A stretch of 64,000 nt of DNA from an uncultured Oscillospiraceae bacterium (GTDB taxonomy: Bacteria > Bacillota > Clostridia > Oscillospirales > Oscillospiraceae): positions 1-64,000 of the forward strand of contig CANQNS010000006.1 in the NCBI GenBank assembly GCA_947625285.1, written 5' to 3'. The notes under the pieces were generated by a model. The model searched no databases. It was given only the letters and a program-made list of their open reading frames with translations, and was not told where the DNA came from. The translations under genes were made by a program, and so were the position numbers. Positions 24,621 to 33,420 of the stretch are shown here, one piece after another; within the stretch, counting starts at the first letter, position 1; every line of letters begins with the position of its first letter.

Positions 24621-25556
24621 ATGGACACGCTGAACGCAAAAAAGCCCATTGGGGGGGGTATCTACTCCCCCAATCTGGTCAGCGCGGAGGACCCCAACCG
24701 GGAACGCCGGGACTATGAGCTGAACGGCCAGTCCCCGCTGGTGGGCCTTATCGACAACCCCTGGTACCCGCCCTATGTGCCGGACCGGAGCCACTACCAC
24801 AACTGTCTGGAGATCGGCCTGTGCCTGTCGGGGGAGGGGACCGTGGAGCTGGGCCGGGGCCAGTGGCGGTTCCGGGCCGGGTCCGTGGTGGCGGCGGGCC
24901 GGGGCCTGCGCCACTGTCAGCAGAACACGGGCCGGCCCATGACCCACTGGCAGTATGTGCTGGTGGACGAGGACGCGCTGCTGCAGGACGCCCCGGCCCG
25001 CCACCGGGCCGCCCTGCGGGCCATGCTGGAGGCCGCCCGGAGCCGGGGGCTGTACTTTGACGCGGGGGAGGAGTGCCGGGACCTGCGGTCCGCGCTGGAG
25101 ACCCTGTTCGAGCTGGGCCGCCGGCGGCAGGATTCCGCCCGGCTGGAGCTGGAGACCCTTACCATGCTGCTGGCGGCCATCATGAGCCGGTCCCTGGAAT
25201 CGGCCATGAGCGACCCGAGCCCCGACGCGGACGCCCGCCGGCCCGTGGAGCCGGCCCTGCGGTATGTCTCGGAGAACTATATGCTCCGGCTGCGGGTGGA
25301 GGAGCTGGCCGCCAGCTGCGCCATGAGCGTCAGCTACTTCCGCAAGGTCTTTGACCGGGTCATGGGCGTCGCGCCCATGGAGTACGTCAACCGCTACCGG
25401 ATCAACCGGGCCATGAACCTGCTGCGGGGCACCGACGAGACCGTGCTGCAGGTGGCCGTGCAGACCGGCTTTCCCTCCGTCGCCACCTTCAACCGCAACT
25501 TCCGCCGCTTCGTGGGCACGTCCCCGGCGGACTGGCGCAAAAACGCACATATTTAA
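24621..25556 (+). CDS. AraC-family sugar regulator with cupin domain
   Basis: 311 residues. The N-terminal part has an AraC-type cupin ligand pocket (HYHNCLEIGLCLSGEGTVEL), the C-terminal 100 residues two helix-turn-helix units (VEELAASCAMSVSYFRKVFD, then VLQVAVQTGFPSVATFNRNF). It is read by coupling from the membrane-protein gene four bases upstream. The sugar importer operon starts 249 bases downstream, so activation of that operon and the beta-galactosidase is the likely role. Effector unknown. Confidence 0.9.
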   Translation: MDTLNAKKPIGGGIYSPNLVSAEDPNRERRDYELNGQSPLVGLIDNPWYPPYVPDRSHYHNCLEIGLCLSGEGTVELGRGQWRFRAGSVVAAGRGLRHCQQNTGRPMTHWQYVLVDEDALLQDAPARHRAALRAMLEAARSRGLYFDAGEECRDLRSALETLFELGRRRQDSARLELETLTMLLAAIMSRSLESAMSDPSPDADARRPVEPALRYVSENYMLRLRVEELAASCAMSVSYFRKVFDRVMGVAPMEYVNRYRINRAMNLLRGTDETVLQVAVQTGFPSVATFNRNFRRFVGTSPADWRKNAHI

Positions 25557-25573
25557 TATTGTGACGGCCTTCG

Positions 25574-25608
25574 GCCGCCGGTCCCGGGACCGGCGGCTTC
25601 TTTTTGTA
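25574..25608 (+). terminator. terminator after the AraC regulator
   Basis: Perfect palindromic stem GCCGCCGGTC / GACCGGCGGC around CCGG, followed by TTCTTTTTGT. Confidence 0.85.
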
Positions 25609-25684
25609 TCGGATTGTCAAAAATGACCTAAAAAATTTGTGTATCTTTCCTCGAGCTGGTGAATTAAACTGAAAAAGAATCGAA

Positions 25685-25708
25685 TATGAGCGGAATAGGA
25701 GCGGAAAT
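25685..25708 (+). promoter_or_regulatory. tandem 11-base direct repeat upstream of the sugar importer
   Basis: Two adjacent copies of a TATGAGCGGAA / TAGGAGCGGAA unit, one helical turn apart, followed by a partial third (ATGAGCCG). They lie just upstream of a possible extended -10 (TGCTAAGAT, 25732-25740). Such repeats are the usual shape of AraC-family sites, and an AraC gene is adjacent. Binding is inference. Confidence 0.4.
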
Positions 25709-25804
25709 GAGCCGTGGCGAAAGTCTTGCTGTGCTAAGATTGAATCACCACAAATATCGGGCGAGAGAAAGCCGTCCGATAAAAAAGAATCAAGGAGGAA
25801 CCCC

Positions 25805-27070
25805 ATGAAAAAGCTCATTTCCCTGCTGCTTGCCATGTTGATGGTCCTGTCTCTGGGCACTGTCGCTTTTGCGGAGCCCGGCGACCAGGCCGACGGCAAG
25901 CTGACCATCTGGTGCTGGGACCAGACCTTCAATATCGCCGCGATGGAGAAGGCCAAGGAGATGTACCAGGAGGAGCATCCCGACGTGGAGATCGACATCG
26001 AGGAAGTTCTGTGGGAGGATGTTGAGTCCCGTATCATCGCCTCCAACGGCGACACTTCCACCCTGCCCGACATCACGCTGATCCAGGACAACGCCTTCCA
26101 GAAGGAAGTCATCAACTATCCCGAAGTGTTCTATGACATGACGGACACCTATGACTATACCGACTTTGGCGAGGCGAAGGTCGCCTACTCCGTGGTGGAC
26201 GGCAAGAACTACGGCATCCCCTTTGACGCCGGCACTGTCGTGGCCGCCTGGCGTACCGACTATCTGGAAGAGGCCGGCTACACGGTGGACGACCTGACCG
26301 ACATTGATATGGATCGGTTCCTGGAGATCGGCCGTGACGTGAAGGAAAAGACCGGCAGGCCCATGCTGTCCGGCCAGGCCGGCGCGGTGGACACCGCCAT
26401 GATCCTGCTCCAGTCCTGCGGTGGCTCCCTGTTCAACGATGACGGCTCCGTCAACATGAAGGACAATGATAAGCTGAAGGCGGTCGTGGACGTGTACAAC
26501 ACCATGGTGGCCGAGGGCATCTTCATTGAGGTCAACTCCTGGGAGGATTACATCGGCACCCTGTCCAACCAGTCTGTCGTGGGCACTTTCACCGGCTGCT
26601 GGATCCTCTCCACCATCATGAGCCTGTCCGATCAGGCCGGTAAGTGGGCTGTCACCAATATGCCCGCCATGGCCGGCGTTGAGGATGCCACCAACTACTC
26701 CAACAACGGCGGCTCCTCCTGGGCCATCATCAACAACAAGGACATCGACCTGGCTCTGGACTTCATGCAGATGTATCGGAACGTGGACTTCTATGACGCG
26801 ATCCTGCCCACCACCTCCGCCATCGCCTGCTACACGCCGGCCAAGGACGCCCCCAACTACACCGCTCCCAGCGACTTCTTCAACGGCGAGCCCATCTTCT
26901 CCACCATCGTTGAGTTCGGCGCTCAAGTGCCCGCCAACAACACCGGCGCTTACTACTATGACGCCCGTGACGCGCTGGGCACCGCTATCACCAACGTTCT
27001 GAACGGCGGCGATATCGACAGCGAACTTGCCACCGCGGAGGACACCGTGAACTTCACCATGGGATTCTAA
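25805..27070 (+). CDS. sugar ABC transporter substrate-binding protein (CUT1 type)
   Basis: 421 residues with a Sec signal peptide (MKKLISLLLAMLMVLSLG, cleavage near AFA-EP). Unlike most Gram-positive binding proteins it has no lipobox Cys. The mature part is an extracellular solute-binding family 1 fold (LTIWCWDQTFNIAAMEKAKE, later NNGGSSWAIINNKDIDLALD). Strong codon bias suggests high expression. It heads an operon with two permeases; no ATPase is present, so a shared MsmK-type ATPase elsewhere is expected. The ligand is probably an oligosaccharide that yields beta-galactosides, judging by the GH2 enzyme next door. Confidence 0.9.
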   Translation: MKKLISLLLAMLMVLSLGTVAFAEPGDQADGKLTIWCWDQTFNIAAMEKAKEMYQEEHPDVEIDIEEVLWEDVESRIIASNGDTSTLPDITLIQDNAFQKEVINYPEVFYDMTDTYDYTDFGEAKVAYSVVDGKNYGIPFDAGTVVAAWRTDYLEEAGYTVDDLTDIDMDRFLEIGRDVKEKTGRPMLSGQAGAVDTAMILLQSCGGSLFNDDGSVNMKDNDKLKAVVDVYNTMVAEGIFIEVNSWEDYIGTLSNQSVVGTFTGCWILSTIMSLSDQAGKWAVTNMPAMAGVEDATNYSNNGGSSWAIINNKDIDLALDFMQMYRNVDFYDAILPTTSAIACYTPAKDAPNYTAPSDFFNGEPIFSTIVEFGAQVPANNTGAYYYDARDALGTAITNVLNGGDIDSELATAEDTVNFTMGF

Positions 27071-27091
27071 GTTCCCGATTTGAAACACAAG

Positions 27092-27130
27092 ACTGCCGCT
27101 TCGGCGTTTTTCCGGAGCGGCAGTTCTCTT
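27092..27130 (+). terminator. intercistronic hairpin after the binding protein
   Basis: ACTGCCGCT (27092-27100) pairs with AGCGGCAGT (27116-27124), then TCTCTT. It lies between the binding-protein and permease genes and probably lowers permease expression relative to the binding protein, or protects the upstream mRNA end. Confidence 0.6.
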
Positions 27131-27182
27131 AAAAACCCTTTGCACCCTTTAAATCAAAAAGCGAGAGAGGGGAGTTGCTACG

Positions 27183-28085
27183 ATGACTCAAACTTCCGGG
27201 AGAAGGCTCACCATGCACCAGAAGCAGAACATCATAGGCTGGTTTTTCCTGATCCCCGCCACGGTGCTGATCTTCTGGATGAGCTTCTATCCCATGATCC
27301 GGGCTCTTATGATCTCCTTCCAGGGCGGCCGGCCCACCGCGCTGACCTGGTCCGATCCCCTAACCAGGAACTATCAGTTTCTGATGAAGGACAATGTATT
27401 CAAGACGAGCCTGAAAAACACCTTTACATACCTGATCATCCAGGTGCCCATCATGCTGGTGCTGGCGATGATCTTCGCCACGCTGCTGAACGACCACCAG
27501 CTGAAATTCAAGGGCGTCTTCCGCACCTGCATCTTTCTGCCCTGCGCCACGGCTCTGGTGGCTTACTCTCTGATATTCCGGACCATGTTCGCCTATGACG
27601 GCATGATCAACGCCGTGCTGATGAAGATCGGCATCCTGAAAGCCCCGGTCAACTGGCTCAATAACCCCGGCACGGCCAAGGCGGTCATCATCATCGCGCT
27701 GATCTGGCGTTGGACGGGCTACAACATGATCTTCTATCTGTCCAGTATGCAGAGCATCGACTACTCTGTTTACGAGGCGGCCCGCATCGACGGCGCGGGC
27801 GCGGCCACCCAGCTTTTCAAGATCACCATCCCCCTGCTGAAGCCCATCATCCTGGTGACGGCCATCATGTCCACCAACGGCACGCTGCAGCTGTTCGACG
27901 AGTCGATGAACCTGACCGAAGGCGGACCCGCCAACGCCACCATCACAATGTCGCATTACATTTACAAGACCATGTTCCAGATGAACCCCAACTTCGGCTA
28001 TGCCGCGGCCATGAGCTTCGTCATACTGATCCTGGTGGCTATCCTCAGCGCAATTCAGATGAAAGTGGGTGACAAGCGTGAGTGA
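27183..28085 (+). CDS. sugar ABC transporter permease, MalF-like
   Basis: 300 residues with six predicted membrane helices and the ABC-permease EAA loop (YEAARIDGAGAATQLFKITI). ATG 27183 follows GAGAGGGGAG. Forms the channel with the next permease. Confidence 0.9.
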   Translation: MTQTSGRRLTMHQKQNIIGWFFLIPATVLIFWMSFYPMIRALMISFQGGRPTALTWSDPLTRNYQFLMKDNVFKTSLKNTFTYLIIQVPIMLVLAMIFATLLNDHQLKFKGVFRTCIFLPCATALVAYSLIFRTMFAYDGMINAVLMKIGILKAPVNWLNNPGTAKAVIIIALIWRWTGYNMIFYLSSMQSIDYSVYEAARIDGAGAATQLFKITIPLLKPIILVTAIMSTNGTLQLFDESMNLTEGGPANATITMSHYIYKTMFQMNPNFGYAAAMSFVILILVAILSAIQMKVGDKRE

Positions 28086-28902
28086 GGGTACTTTTCAGAA
28101 ATACGGTAAGAGGACGCTGATCTATCTGTTCCTGATAATCATGAGCCTCATATCGGTGTTCCCCCTGTACTGGTGCTTCATCTCCTCCTGCAACAGCACG
28201 GCGGAGATCCTGGGCGGCCGGATGGTCCCCAGCACCCATCTGATGGAAAACCTGAAAAACCTGTTCGCGCAGCAGGATGTGCTGAACGCGTTCAAAAACT
28301 CCATTATCAACACGTTCCTGGTGCTGGTGCTCTCCTTAGCCATCTGCTCCATCGCGGGCTACGGTTTCGAGATATTCCATGACAAGGGCAAGGACGCCGT
28401 GATGGCCCTGATCATGATGAGCATGATGGTGCCCTTCGTGGCTATCCTGGTGCCCCTGTTCCAGATGTTCACCAAGATGGGCTTCGTCAACAAGTACATC
28501 GGATATATCCTGCCCAGCCTGTCCACGCCGTTTCTGATCATGCTGTTCAGAAACAACGCCCGCACCTTCCCCAAGGAGGTGCTGGAGGCGGCCCGGGTGG
28601 ACGGCCTGAGCGAGCTCGGTATCTTCACCCGTATGTTCGTGCCCATGATGCGCCCCACCTTCGCGGCGGCGGCCACCATCACCTTTATGAACACCTGGAA
28701 CGCCTATCTGTGGCCCAAGGTCATCCTGCAGACCCCCGACTCCATCACCATGCCCATGCTGGTGGCGAACCTGACGGGCGGCTACGTCATCGACTACGGC
28801 GTGGTTATGGCCGGCGTCACCATCTGCACGCTGCCCACGGTCATCGTGTTCTTCATCCTGCAGAAGAGCTTTACCGAGGCCGTTGCCGGCGCGGTGAAGT
28901 GA
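28078..28902 (+). CDS. sugar ABC transporter permease, MalG-like
   Basis: About 274 residues. GTG 28078 overlaps the preceding stop by eight bases, with GGTGA upstream; GTG 28069 is an alternative. Six membrane helices and an EAA loop (LEAARVDGLSELGIFTRMF) identify the second CUT1 permease subunit. No ATPase gene follows; a promoter for the beta-galactosidase begins 13 bases after its stop. Confidence 0.9.
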   Translation: MSEGTFQKYGKRTLIYLFLIIMSLISVFPLYWCFISSCNSTAEILGGRMVPSTHLMENLKNLFAQQDVLNAFKNSIINTFLVLVLSLAICSIAGYGFEIFHDKGKDAVMALIMMSMMVPFVAILVPLFQMFTKMGFVNKYIGYILPSLSTPFLIMLFRNNARTFPKEVLEAARVDGLSELGIFTRMFVPMMRPTFAAAATITFMNTWNAYLWPKVILQTPDSITMPMLVANLTGGYVIDYGVVMAGVTICTLPTVIVFFILQKSFTEAVAGAVK

Positions 28903-28914
28903 GCAAAGTAAATA

Positions 28915-28943
28915 TTGATACTTTCAGCGGGCTCTGATATAAT
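28915..28943 (+). promoter_or_regulatory. promoter of the beta-galactosidase gene
   Basis: TTGATA, 17-base spacer, TATAAT. It gives a leader of about 130 bases containing the hairpin at 28980-29007 and the palindrome at 29053-29069. Confidence 0.7.
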
Positions 28944-28979
28944 GCTGGCAGCATTGTCACGGCGTCCGCACGGTAAACC

Positions 28980-29007
28980 GATGCCGTGCCTTTTCGGGCA
29001 CGGCATC
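28980..29007 (+). promoter_or_regulatory. strong leader hairpin
   Basis: GATGCCGTGCC / GGGCACGGCATC around TTTTC. No run of T follows closely (CGCGCTCATTTTA), so it is either a weak terminator for the permease transcript or a structure in the beta-galactosidase leader. Confidence 0.5.
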
Positions 29008-29052
29008 GCGCTCATTTTACGCCGCCAAACGCAAAAGAACAGTGAGGAGGTA

Positions 29053-29069
29053 GGCCGCCGCCGGCGGCC
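29053..29069 (+). promoter_or_regulatory. palindrome between ribosome binding site and start codon
   Basis: GGCCGCC-GCC-GGCGGCC lies between GAGGAGG (29044-29050) and the GTG at 29079. The spacing of 28 bases is too long for normal initiation unless the palindrome folds and brings the two together. Confidence 0.5.
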
Positions 29070-29078
29070 GCATGACCC

Positions 29079-32000
29079 GTGAAGTTTGACTATGATAAGC
29101 TGAAAGATCCCGCCTTTTTCGCCCAGGGCCGGGCCGCCGCCCATTCCGACCATGCCGTATACGCCACCGCCGACGAGGCGGCGGCCGGCCAGAGCAGCCT
29201 GCGCTGGTCCCTGAACGGCTATTGGAAGTTCTTCTGCGCCGTGAACCAGGACCAGGTGATCCCCGGCTTCGAGGCGGCGGACTACGACTGCTCCGGCTGG
29301 GCGGATATCCCCGTGCCCGCCCATATCCAGATGGAGGGCTGCGGCGTCCCCCAGTACGTGAACGTCCAGTACCCCTGGGACGGGGTGGAGGACGTGCAGT
29401 TCGGCCAGATACCCGGCCGGTACAACCCGGTGGCCTGCTATGTGAAGTACTTCACCCTGCCGGAGACCATGCGGGGCAAGCGGGTGGGCGTGTCCTTCCA
29501 GGGGGCGGAGAGCTGCGTGGCCGTGTGGCTGAACGGGCAGTATGTGGGCTTTTCCTCCGACTCGTTCACCCCCTCGGAGTTCGAGCTGACGGACTATCTC
29601 GCTGAGGGGGAGAACAAGCTGGCCTGCCGGGTGTACCGCTTCAGCGCGGGAAGCTGGCTGGAGGACCAGGACTTCTTCCGCTTCTCCGGGCTTTTCCGGG
29701 AGGTATTTCTGTACGCGATCCCGGCGGTCCATGTCCGGGACGTGCGGGTGAAGACCCTGCTGGATGACGAGTATAAAAACGCCGTGCTGGACGTGAAGGT
29801 CCAGGTGGAGGCGGCGGGTGCGTGGAAACTGCGCCTGGCTCTGACCGACGCCGCCGGGAACGTCGCGGCCCAGGCCGAACAGACGGGGACCGGCACGGAG
29901 GCCGCCTTTGCCATCGATGTGGCGGAGCCGGAGAAGTGGAGCGCGGAACATCCCGCGCTGTACGACCTGACCCTGACGGCCATGACCGCCGGCGGGGAGA
30001 GCGTGGAGACGGCCTGCCTGCAGGTGGGCTTCCGCCGGTTCGAGATACGGGACAGCGTGATGTACCTGAACGGTAAGCGGATCGTGTTCAAGGGCGTGAA
30101 CCGCCACGACTTCTGCGCCGAGACCGGCCGGGCCGTGACGGAGGAGAAGATCCGCCGGGACCTGATTACCATGAAGCGGCACAACATCAACGCCATCCGC
30201 ACCAGCCACTATCCCAACAGCAGCGCGCTGTACGCGCTGTGCGACCGGCTGGGCCTTTATGTGATCGACGAGAACAATATGGAGTCCCACGGGGCCTGGG
30301 ATCTGATCGCCCGGCGGCAGAAGCCCGTGGAGTACTCCCTGCCCGGCGACCGGACCGAGTGGCAGGACCTGCTGCTGGACCGGGTCAATTCCACCTACCA
30401 GCGGGACAAGAACCACCCCTGCGTGCTGATCTGGAGCTGCGGCAACGAGTCCTTTGGCGGCAGCGTGATCTATGAGATGAGCCGCAGGTTCCATGAGCTG
30501 GACGACACCCGCCCCGTCCACTACGAGGGGGTGTTCCTGGACCCCCGGCGGCCGGAGACCACCGACATCGAGAGCCGTATGTACACCTCCGCGGCGGAGG
30601 TGAAGGACTTTCTGGCCCAGCACCGGGGCAAGCCCTTCATCATGTGCGAGTACACCCACGCCATGGGCAACTCCAACGGGGCCATGGACAAGTACACGGA
30701 GCTGGCCTACGAGGAGCCTCTGTACCAGGGCGGCTTCATCTGGGATTTCATCGACCAGTCCATCCGCTTCCGGGACCGCTACGGCAGCGCGGCCTACGGC
30801 TTCGGCGGGGACTTTGACGACCGGCCCACGGACTACAACTTCAGCGGCAACGGCATCGTCTACGGGGACGGCACGGTCTCTCCCAAGATGCAGGCCGTCA
30901 AGTATAACTATCAGAACATCGTGGCCCATGTGAGCCAGAGCGAGGTGCGGATCGTCAATCGGCACCTGTTCACCGCCACGTCCGCCTATGAGTGTGTGGC
31001 GGCCCTGGCCCGGGACGGGATCGAGATCGCCCGAGCGGTGATGGACACCGACGTGCCGCCCCTGGAGGAGCGGACCTATCCGCTGCCCTTCGGGGCGCAG
31101 ACCGTCGGCGGCGAGTACGCGGCCACAGTCTCCTTCCGACTGAAGGAGGATGCGCCCTGGGCGGACCGGGGCCATGAGGTGGCCTTCGGTCAGGGGGTCT
31201 GGAAGGTGAAGGCCCCGGCGGTCATGGTTCCGCCCGCCCGCCGGCCTCTGCGGGTGGTGTACGGCAACAACAACCTGGGCGTTCAGGGGATCGACTTCGC
31301 CGTCCAGTTCAGCTATGGGGCCGGGGGCCTTTCCTCCTACAAATTCGGGGGCAGAGAGATGCTCAAGACCGTGCCCAAGCCCAACTTCTGGCGGGCCCCC
31401 ACGGACAACGACACGGGCTGGTTCATGCCCCAGCGGTACGGCCAGTGGAAGCTGGCGAGCCTTTACGCCACCACCCACGCCGACGGCCATGTGTTCGGCA
31501 TGCCCAACGCCCCCGTGACGGAGAACGCCGACGGCTCTGTCTCCATCCGGTTCACCTACGCCCTGCCCACCACGCCTAGGGCCCAGTGTACCGTGGCGTA
31601 CACGGTCCATCCCTGCGGGACGGTGGATGTGGACCTGCACTACGACCCGGCGGAGGGCCTGGGGCCCATGCCGGAGTTCGGCATGATGATGAAGATGGAC
31701 GCGGACTTCGACCATGTGAAGTGGTACGGCCTGGGCCCGGCGGAGACCTACGCCGACCGGGAGCAGGGCGCGAAGCTGGGCGTCTGGGAAAGCGGCGTAA
31801 AGGACCGGCTGGCCCACTATCTGGTGCCCCAGGAGTGCGGCAACATGACTGGCGTGCGCTGGGCGGAGGTCACGGACTATCGGGGCCGGGGCCTGCGGTT
31901 CGAGGGCGGCGGCATGAGCTTTTCCGCTCTGCCCTATACCCCCCATGAGCTGGAGAACGCGGGCCATGAGAACGAGCTGCCGCCGGTCCATTACACGGTG

Positions 32001-32129
32001 ATCCGGGCCGCTCTGGCCCAGACCGGCGTGGCCGGGGACAACAGCTGGGGCGCGGAGCCCCACCCGGAGTACCTGCTGGACGTGTCCAGGCCCATGGACT
32101 TCCGATTCAGCTTCAGGGGCAAGCTATAA
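29079..32129 (+). CDS. beta-galactosidase, glycoside hydrolase family 2 (LacZ type)
   Basis: 1016 residues, the usual LacZ length, with sugar-binding, immunoglobulin-like, TIM-barrel and C-terminal beta-gal small-chain domains. GH2 signature FKGVNRHDFCAETGRAV. Acid/base E457 lies in SCGNESFGG, and nucleophile E524 in FIMCEYTHAMGNSNG. It hydrolyses terminal beta-galactosyl residues in the cytoplasm (no signal peptide). GTG 29079 is the first start in frame; a stop codon lies just upstream at 29073. The nearest Shine-Dalgarno is far away and separated by a palindrome. It follows the importer operon but has its own promoter. Confidence 0.94.
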   Translation: MKFDYDKLKDPAFFAQGRAAAHSDHAVYATADEAAAGQSSLRWSLNGYWKFFCAVNQDQVIPGFEAADYDCSGWADIPVPAHIQMEGCGVPQYVNVQYPWDGVEDVQFGQIPGRYNPVACYVKYFTLPETMRGKRVGVSFQGAESCVAVWLNGQYVGFSSDSFTPSEFELTDYLAEGENKLACRVYRFSAGSWLEDQDFFRFSGLFREVFLYAIPAVHVRDVRVKTLLDDEYKNAVLDVKVQVEAAGAWKLRLALTDAAGNVAAQAEQTGTGTEAAFAIDVAEPEKWSAEHPALYDLTLTAMTAGGESVETACLQVGFRRFEIRDSVMYLNGKRIVFKGVNRHDFCAETGRAVTEEKIRRDLITMKRHNINAIRTSHYPNSSALYALCDRLGLYVIDENNMESHGAWDLIARRQKPVEYSLPGDRTEWQDLLLDRVNSTYQRDKNHPCVLIWSCGNESFGGSVIYEMSRRFHELDDTRPVHYEGVFLDPRRPETTDIESRMYTSAAEVKDFLAQHRGKPFIMCEYTHAMGNSNGAMDKYTELAYEEPLYQGGFIWDFIDQSIRFRDRYGSAAYGFGGDFDDRPTDYNFSGNGIVYGDGTVSPKMQAVKYNYQNIVAHVSQSEVRIVNRHLFTATSAYECVAALARDGIEIARAVMDTDVPPLEERTYPLPFGAQTVGGEYAATVSFRLKEDAPWADRGHEVAFGQGVWKVKAPAVMVPPARRPLRVVYGNNNLGVQGIDFAVQFSYGAGGLSSYKFGGREMLKTVPKPNFWRAPTDNDTGWFMPQRYGQWKLASLYATTHADGHVFGMPNAPVTENADGSVSIRFTYALPTTPRAQCTVAYTVHPCGTVDVDLHYDPAEGLGPMPEFGMMMKMDADFDHVKWYGLGPAETYADREQGAKLGVWESGVKDRLAHYLVPQECGNMTGVRWAEVTDYRGRGLRFEGGGMSFSALPYTPHELENAGHENELPPVHYTVIRAALAQTGVAGDNSWGAEPHPEYLLDVSRPMDFRFSFRGKL

Positions 32130-32143
32130 GACTGATTGAGAAA

Positions 32144-32177
32144 CCGGGCGTCCGCAGAGCGGACGCCCGGTATCTTT
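32144..32177 (+). terminator. terminator of the beta-galactosidase gene
   Basis: Perfect 12-base stem CCGGGCGTCCGC / GCGGACGCCCGG, AGA loop, then TATCTTT. Confidence 0.85.
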
Positions 32178-32259
32178 CCAAAAAAACGGGATTGCTTTCG
32201 CGCCGGCGATATAGTAAACTGGTCCCGGGGCGGAACGCCCCACGAAAGGGGAAACGACC

Positions 32260-33369
32260 ATGAAAAAGGCTGCGATACTGTTTTTGGGCCTGCTGTTTCT
32301 GCTGTCGGGCTGCATGACCATCTCGGAGGGGGATATGTCCTCCATCCTGGGCATAGAGGATCTTACGCTGTCCGCGGCCGGGGAGACCGGCCTGGACCTG
32401 AGCGGGTTCGCCGCCTACCTGGAGGCGGCCCAGGACGGGGATGCCCGTGGGGCGCGGCTGTACTTCACCTCCGACGGGCAGATCTATGCCCAGGCCGCTC
32501 TGACTGTGGATGCTAGCCGGGCCGTTTTGAGCCTGCGCAAAGGCGCGGAGGAGCCGGAGAGCGTGTATATGACCAGCGAGCCGGACGTGGTACAGGCGTT
32601 GGGGCAGGTCATGGACGCGCTCATCAGCGAGCCTCTGCCGGACGTGGAGAACATGACCGACGAGGAGATCGAGGCCATGGTGGCCCAGATGCAGGAGGAG
32701 ATGGCGGCCGCCCTGGAGGAGCTGGACCCGGAGGCCCTGGCAGAGCTGGAGAGCATGACCGAGGAGGATTGGCAGGCCCAGGTGGGGGACGTGGAGGAAA
32801 AGACCGCCGAGATGCAGGAGCTTTTTGAACGCTGCGTCCGGCCCGGCCAGCCCGTCGCCATGGAGGGGACGCAGTTCGATACGCTGGACATCTCCGTTTC
32901 CAACGACGATCTGGTGCGGCTCGTGGATATCTGGTCCGGCAATGAGGATTTCGGCCAGGCCCTGAGAAACACCGGCTGCGATATCTCCGTGACGGGCACG
33001 GTCTATGAGGGCGGCGGCATGGGCGGCCTGGATCTGACGGCGGACATCGTGACGCCGGAGGACGGCACGGTCAGCCTGGCGGTCCGCACCGGGCAGTTCG
33101 GGGACCCGGACAGGGATGAGCTCGCCGTGAGCGTCAGCGTGGACGGGACGGAGGCCGCGTCCCTCTCGGTGGACTTCCTCTCCACCGTTGGCGGCAGCGC
33201 GGACTGGCTGGAGCCGGACGTGTCCGACGCCACGGACCTGACCGGCATGGACGGCCAGGAGGCCTCCCGGCTGGTGGGCGACGACTGCGCCGACTTTATG
33301 GCGGCGGCCTTTTCCGGCGTGGCGGGCCGGCTGACCGGCAATATGCTGGCCGGCGCGCTGCCCTGGTGA
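32260..33369 (+). CDS. lipoprotein of unknown function
   Basis: 369 residues with a lipoprotein signal peptide: MKKAAILFLGLLFLLSGC, lipid-anchored Cys18. The middle (about 125-195) is extremely acidic and helical (TDEEIEAMVAQMQEEMAAAL). The C-terminal half looks beta-rich with repeated Asp/Thr/Val (LTADIVTPEDGTVSLAVRTG). No recognised domain. GAAAGGGG precedes the ATG, and a possible promoter TTGCTT-17-TAAACT begins at 32192. It would sit on the outer face of the membrane. Association with sugar import is only by neighbourhood. Confidence 0.82.
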   Translation: MKKAAILFLGLLFLLSGCMTISEGDMSSILGIEDLTLSAAGETGLDLSGFAAYLEAAQDGDARGARLYFTSDGQIYAQAALTVDASRAVLSLRKGAEEPESVYMTSEPDVVQALGQVMDALISEPLPDVENMTDEEIEAMVAQMQEEMAAALEELDPEALAELESMTEEDWQAQVGDVEEKTAEMQELFERCVRPGQPVAMEGTQFDTLDISVSNDDLVRLVDIWSGNEDFGQALRNTGCDISVTGTVYEGGGMGGLDLTADIVTPEDGTVSLAVRTGQFGDPDRDELAVSVSVDGTEAASLSVDFLSTVGGSADWLEPDVSDATDLTGMDGQEASRLVGDDCADFMAAAFSGVAGRLTGNMLAGALPW

Positions 33370-33380
33370 GAGGCTGAAAA

Positions 33381-33414
33381 AGCCCCCGGAGAGCTTTTCT
33401 CTCCGGGGGCTTTC
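33381..33414. terminator. bidirectional terminator
   Basis: AGCCCCCGGAGAG / CTCTCCGGGGGCT stem with CTTTT loop, flanked by A-tract and T-tract; shared by the lipoprotein gene and the convergent amidohydrolase gene. Confidence 0.88.
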
Positions 33415-33420
33415 TGCGTT

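Noticed and set aside
28794-32063. 1089-codon minus-strand open frame opposite the beta-galactosidase
   Set aside because: Shadow of the GH2 gene; no recognisable domain and no ribosome binding site.
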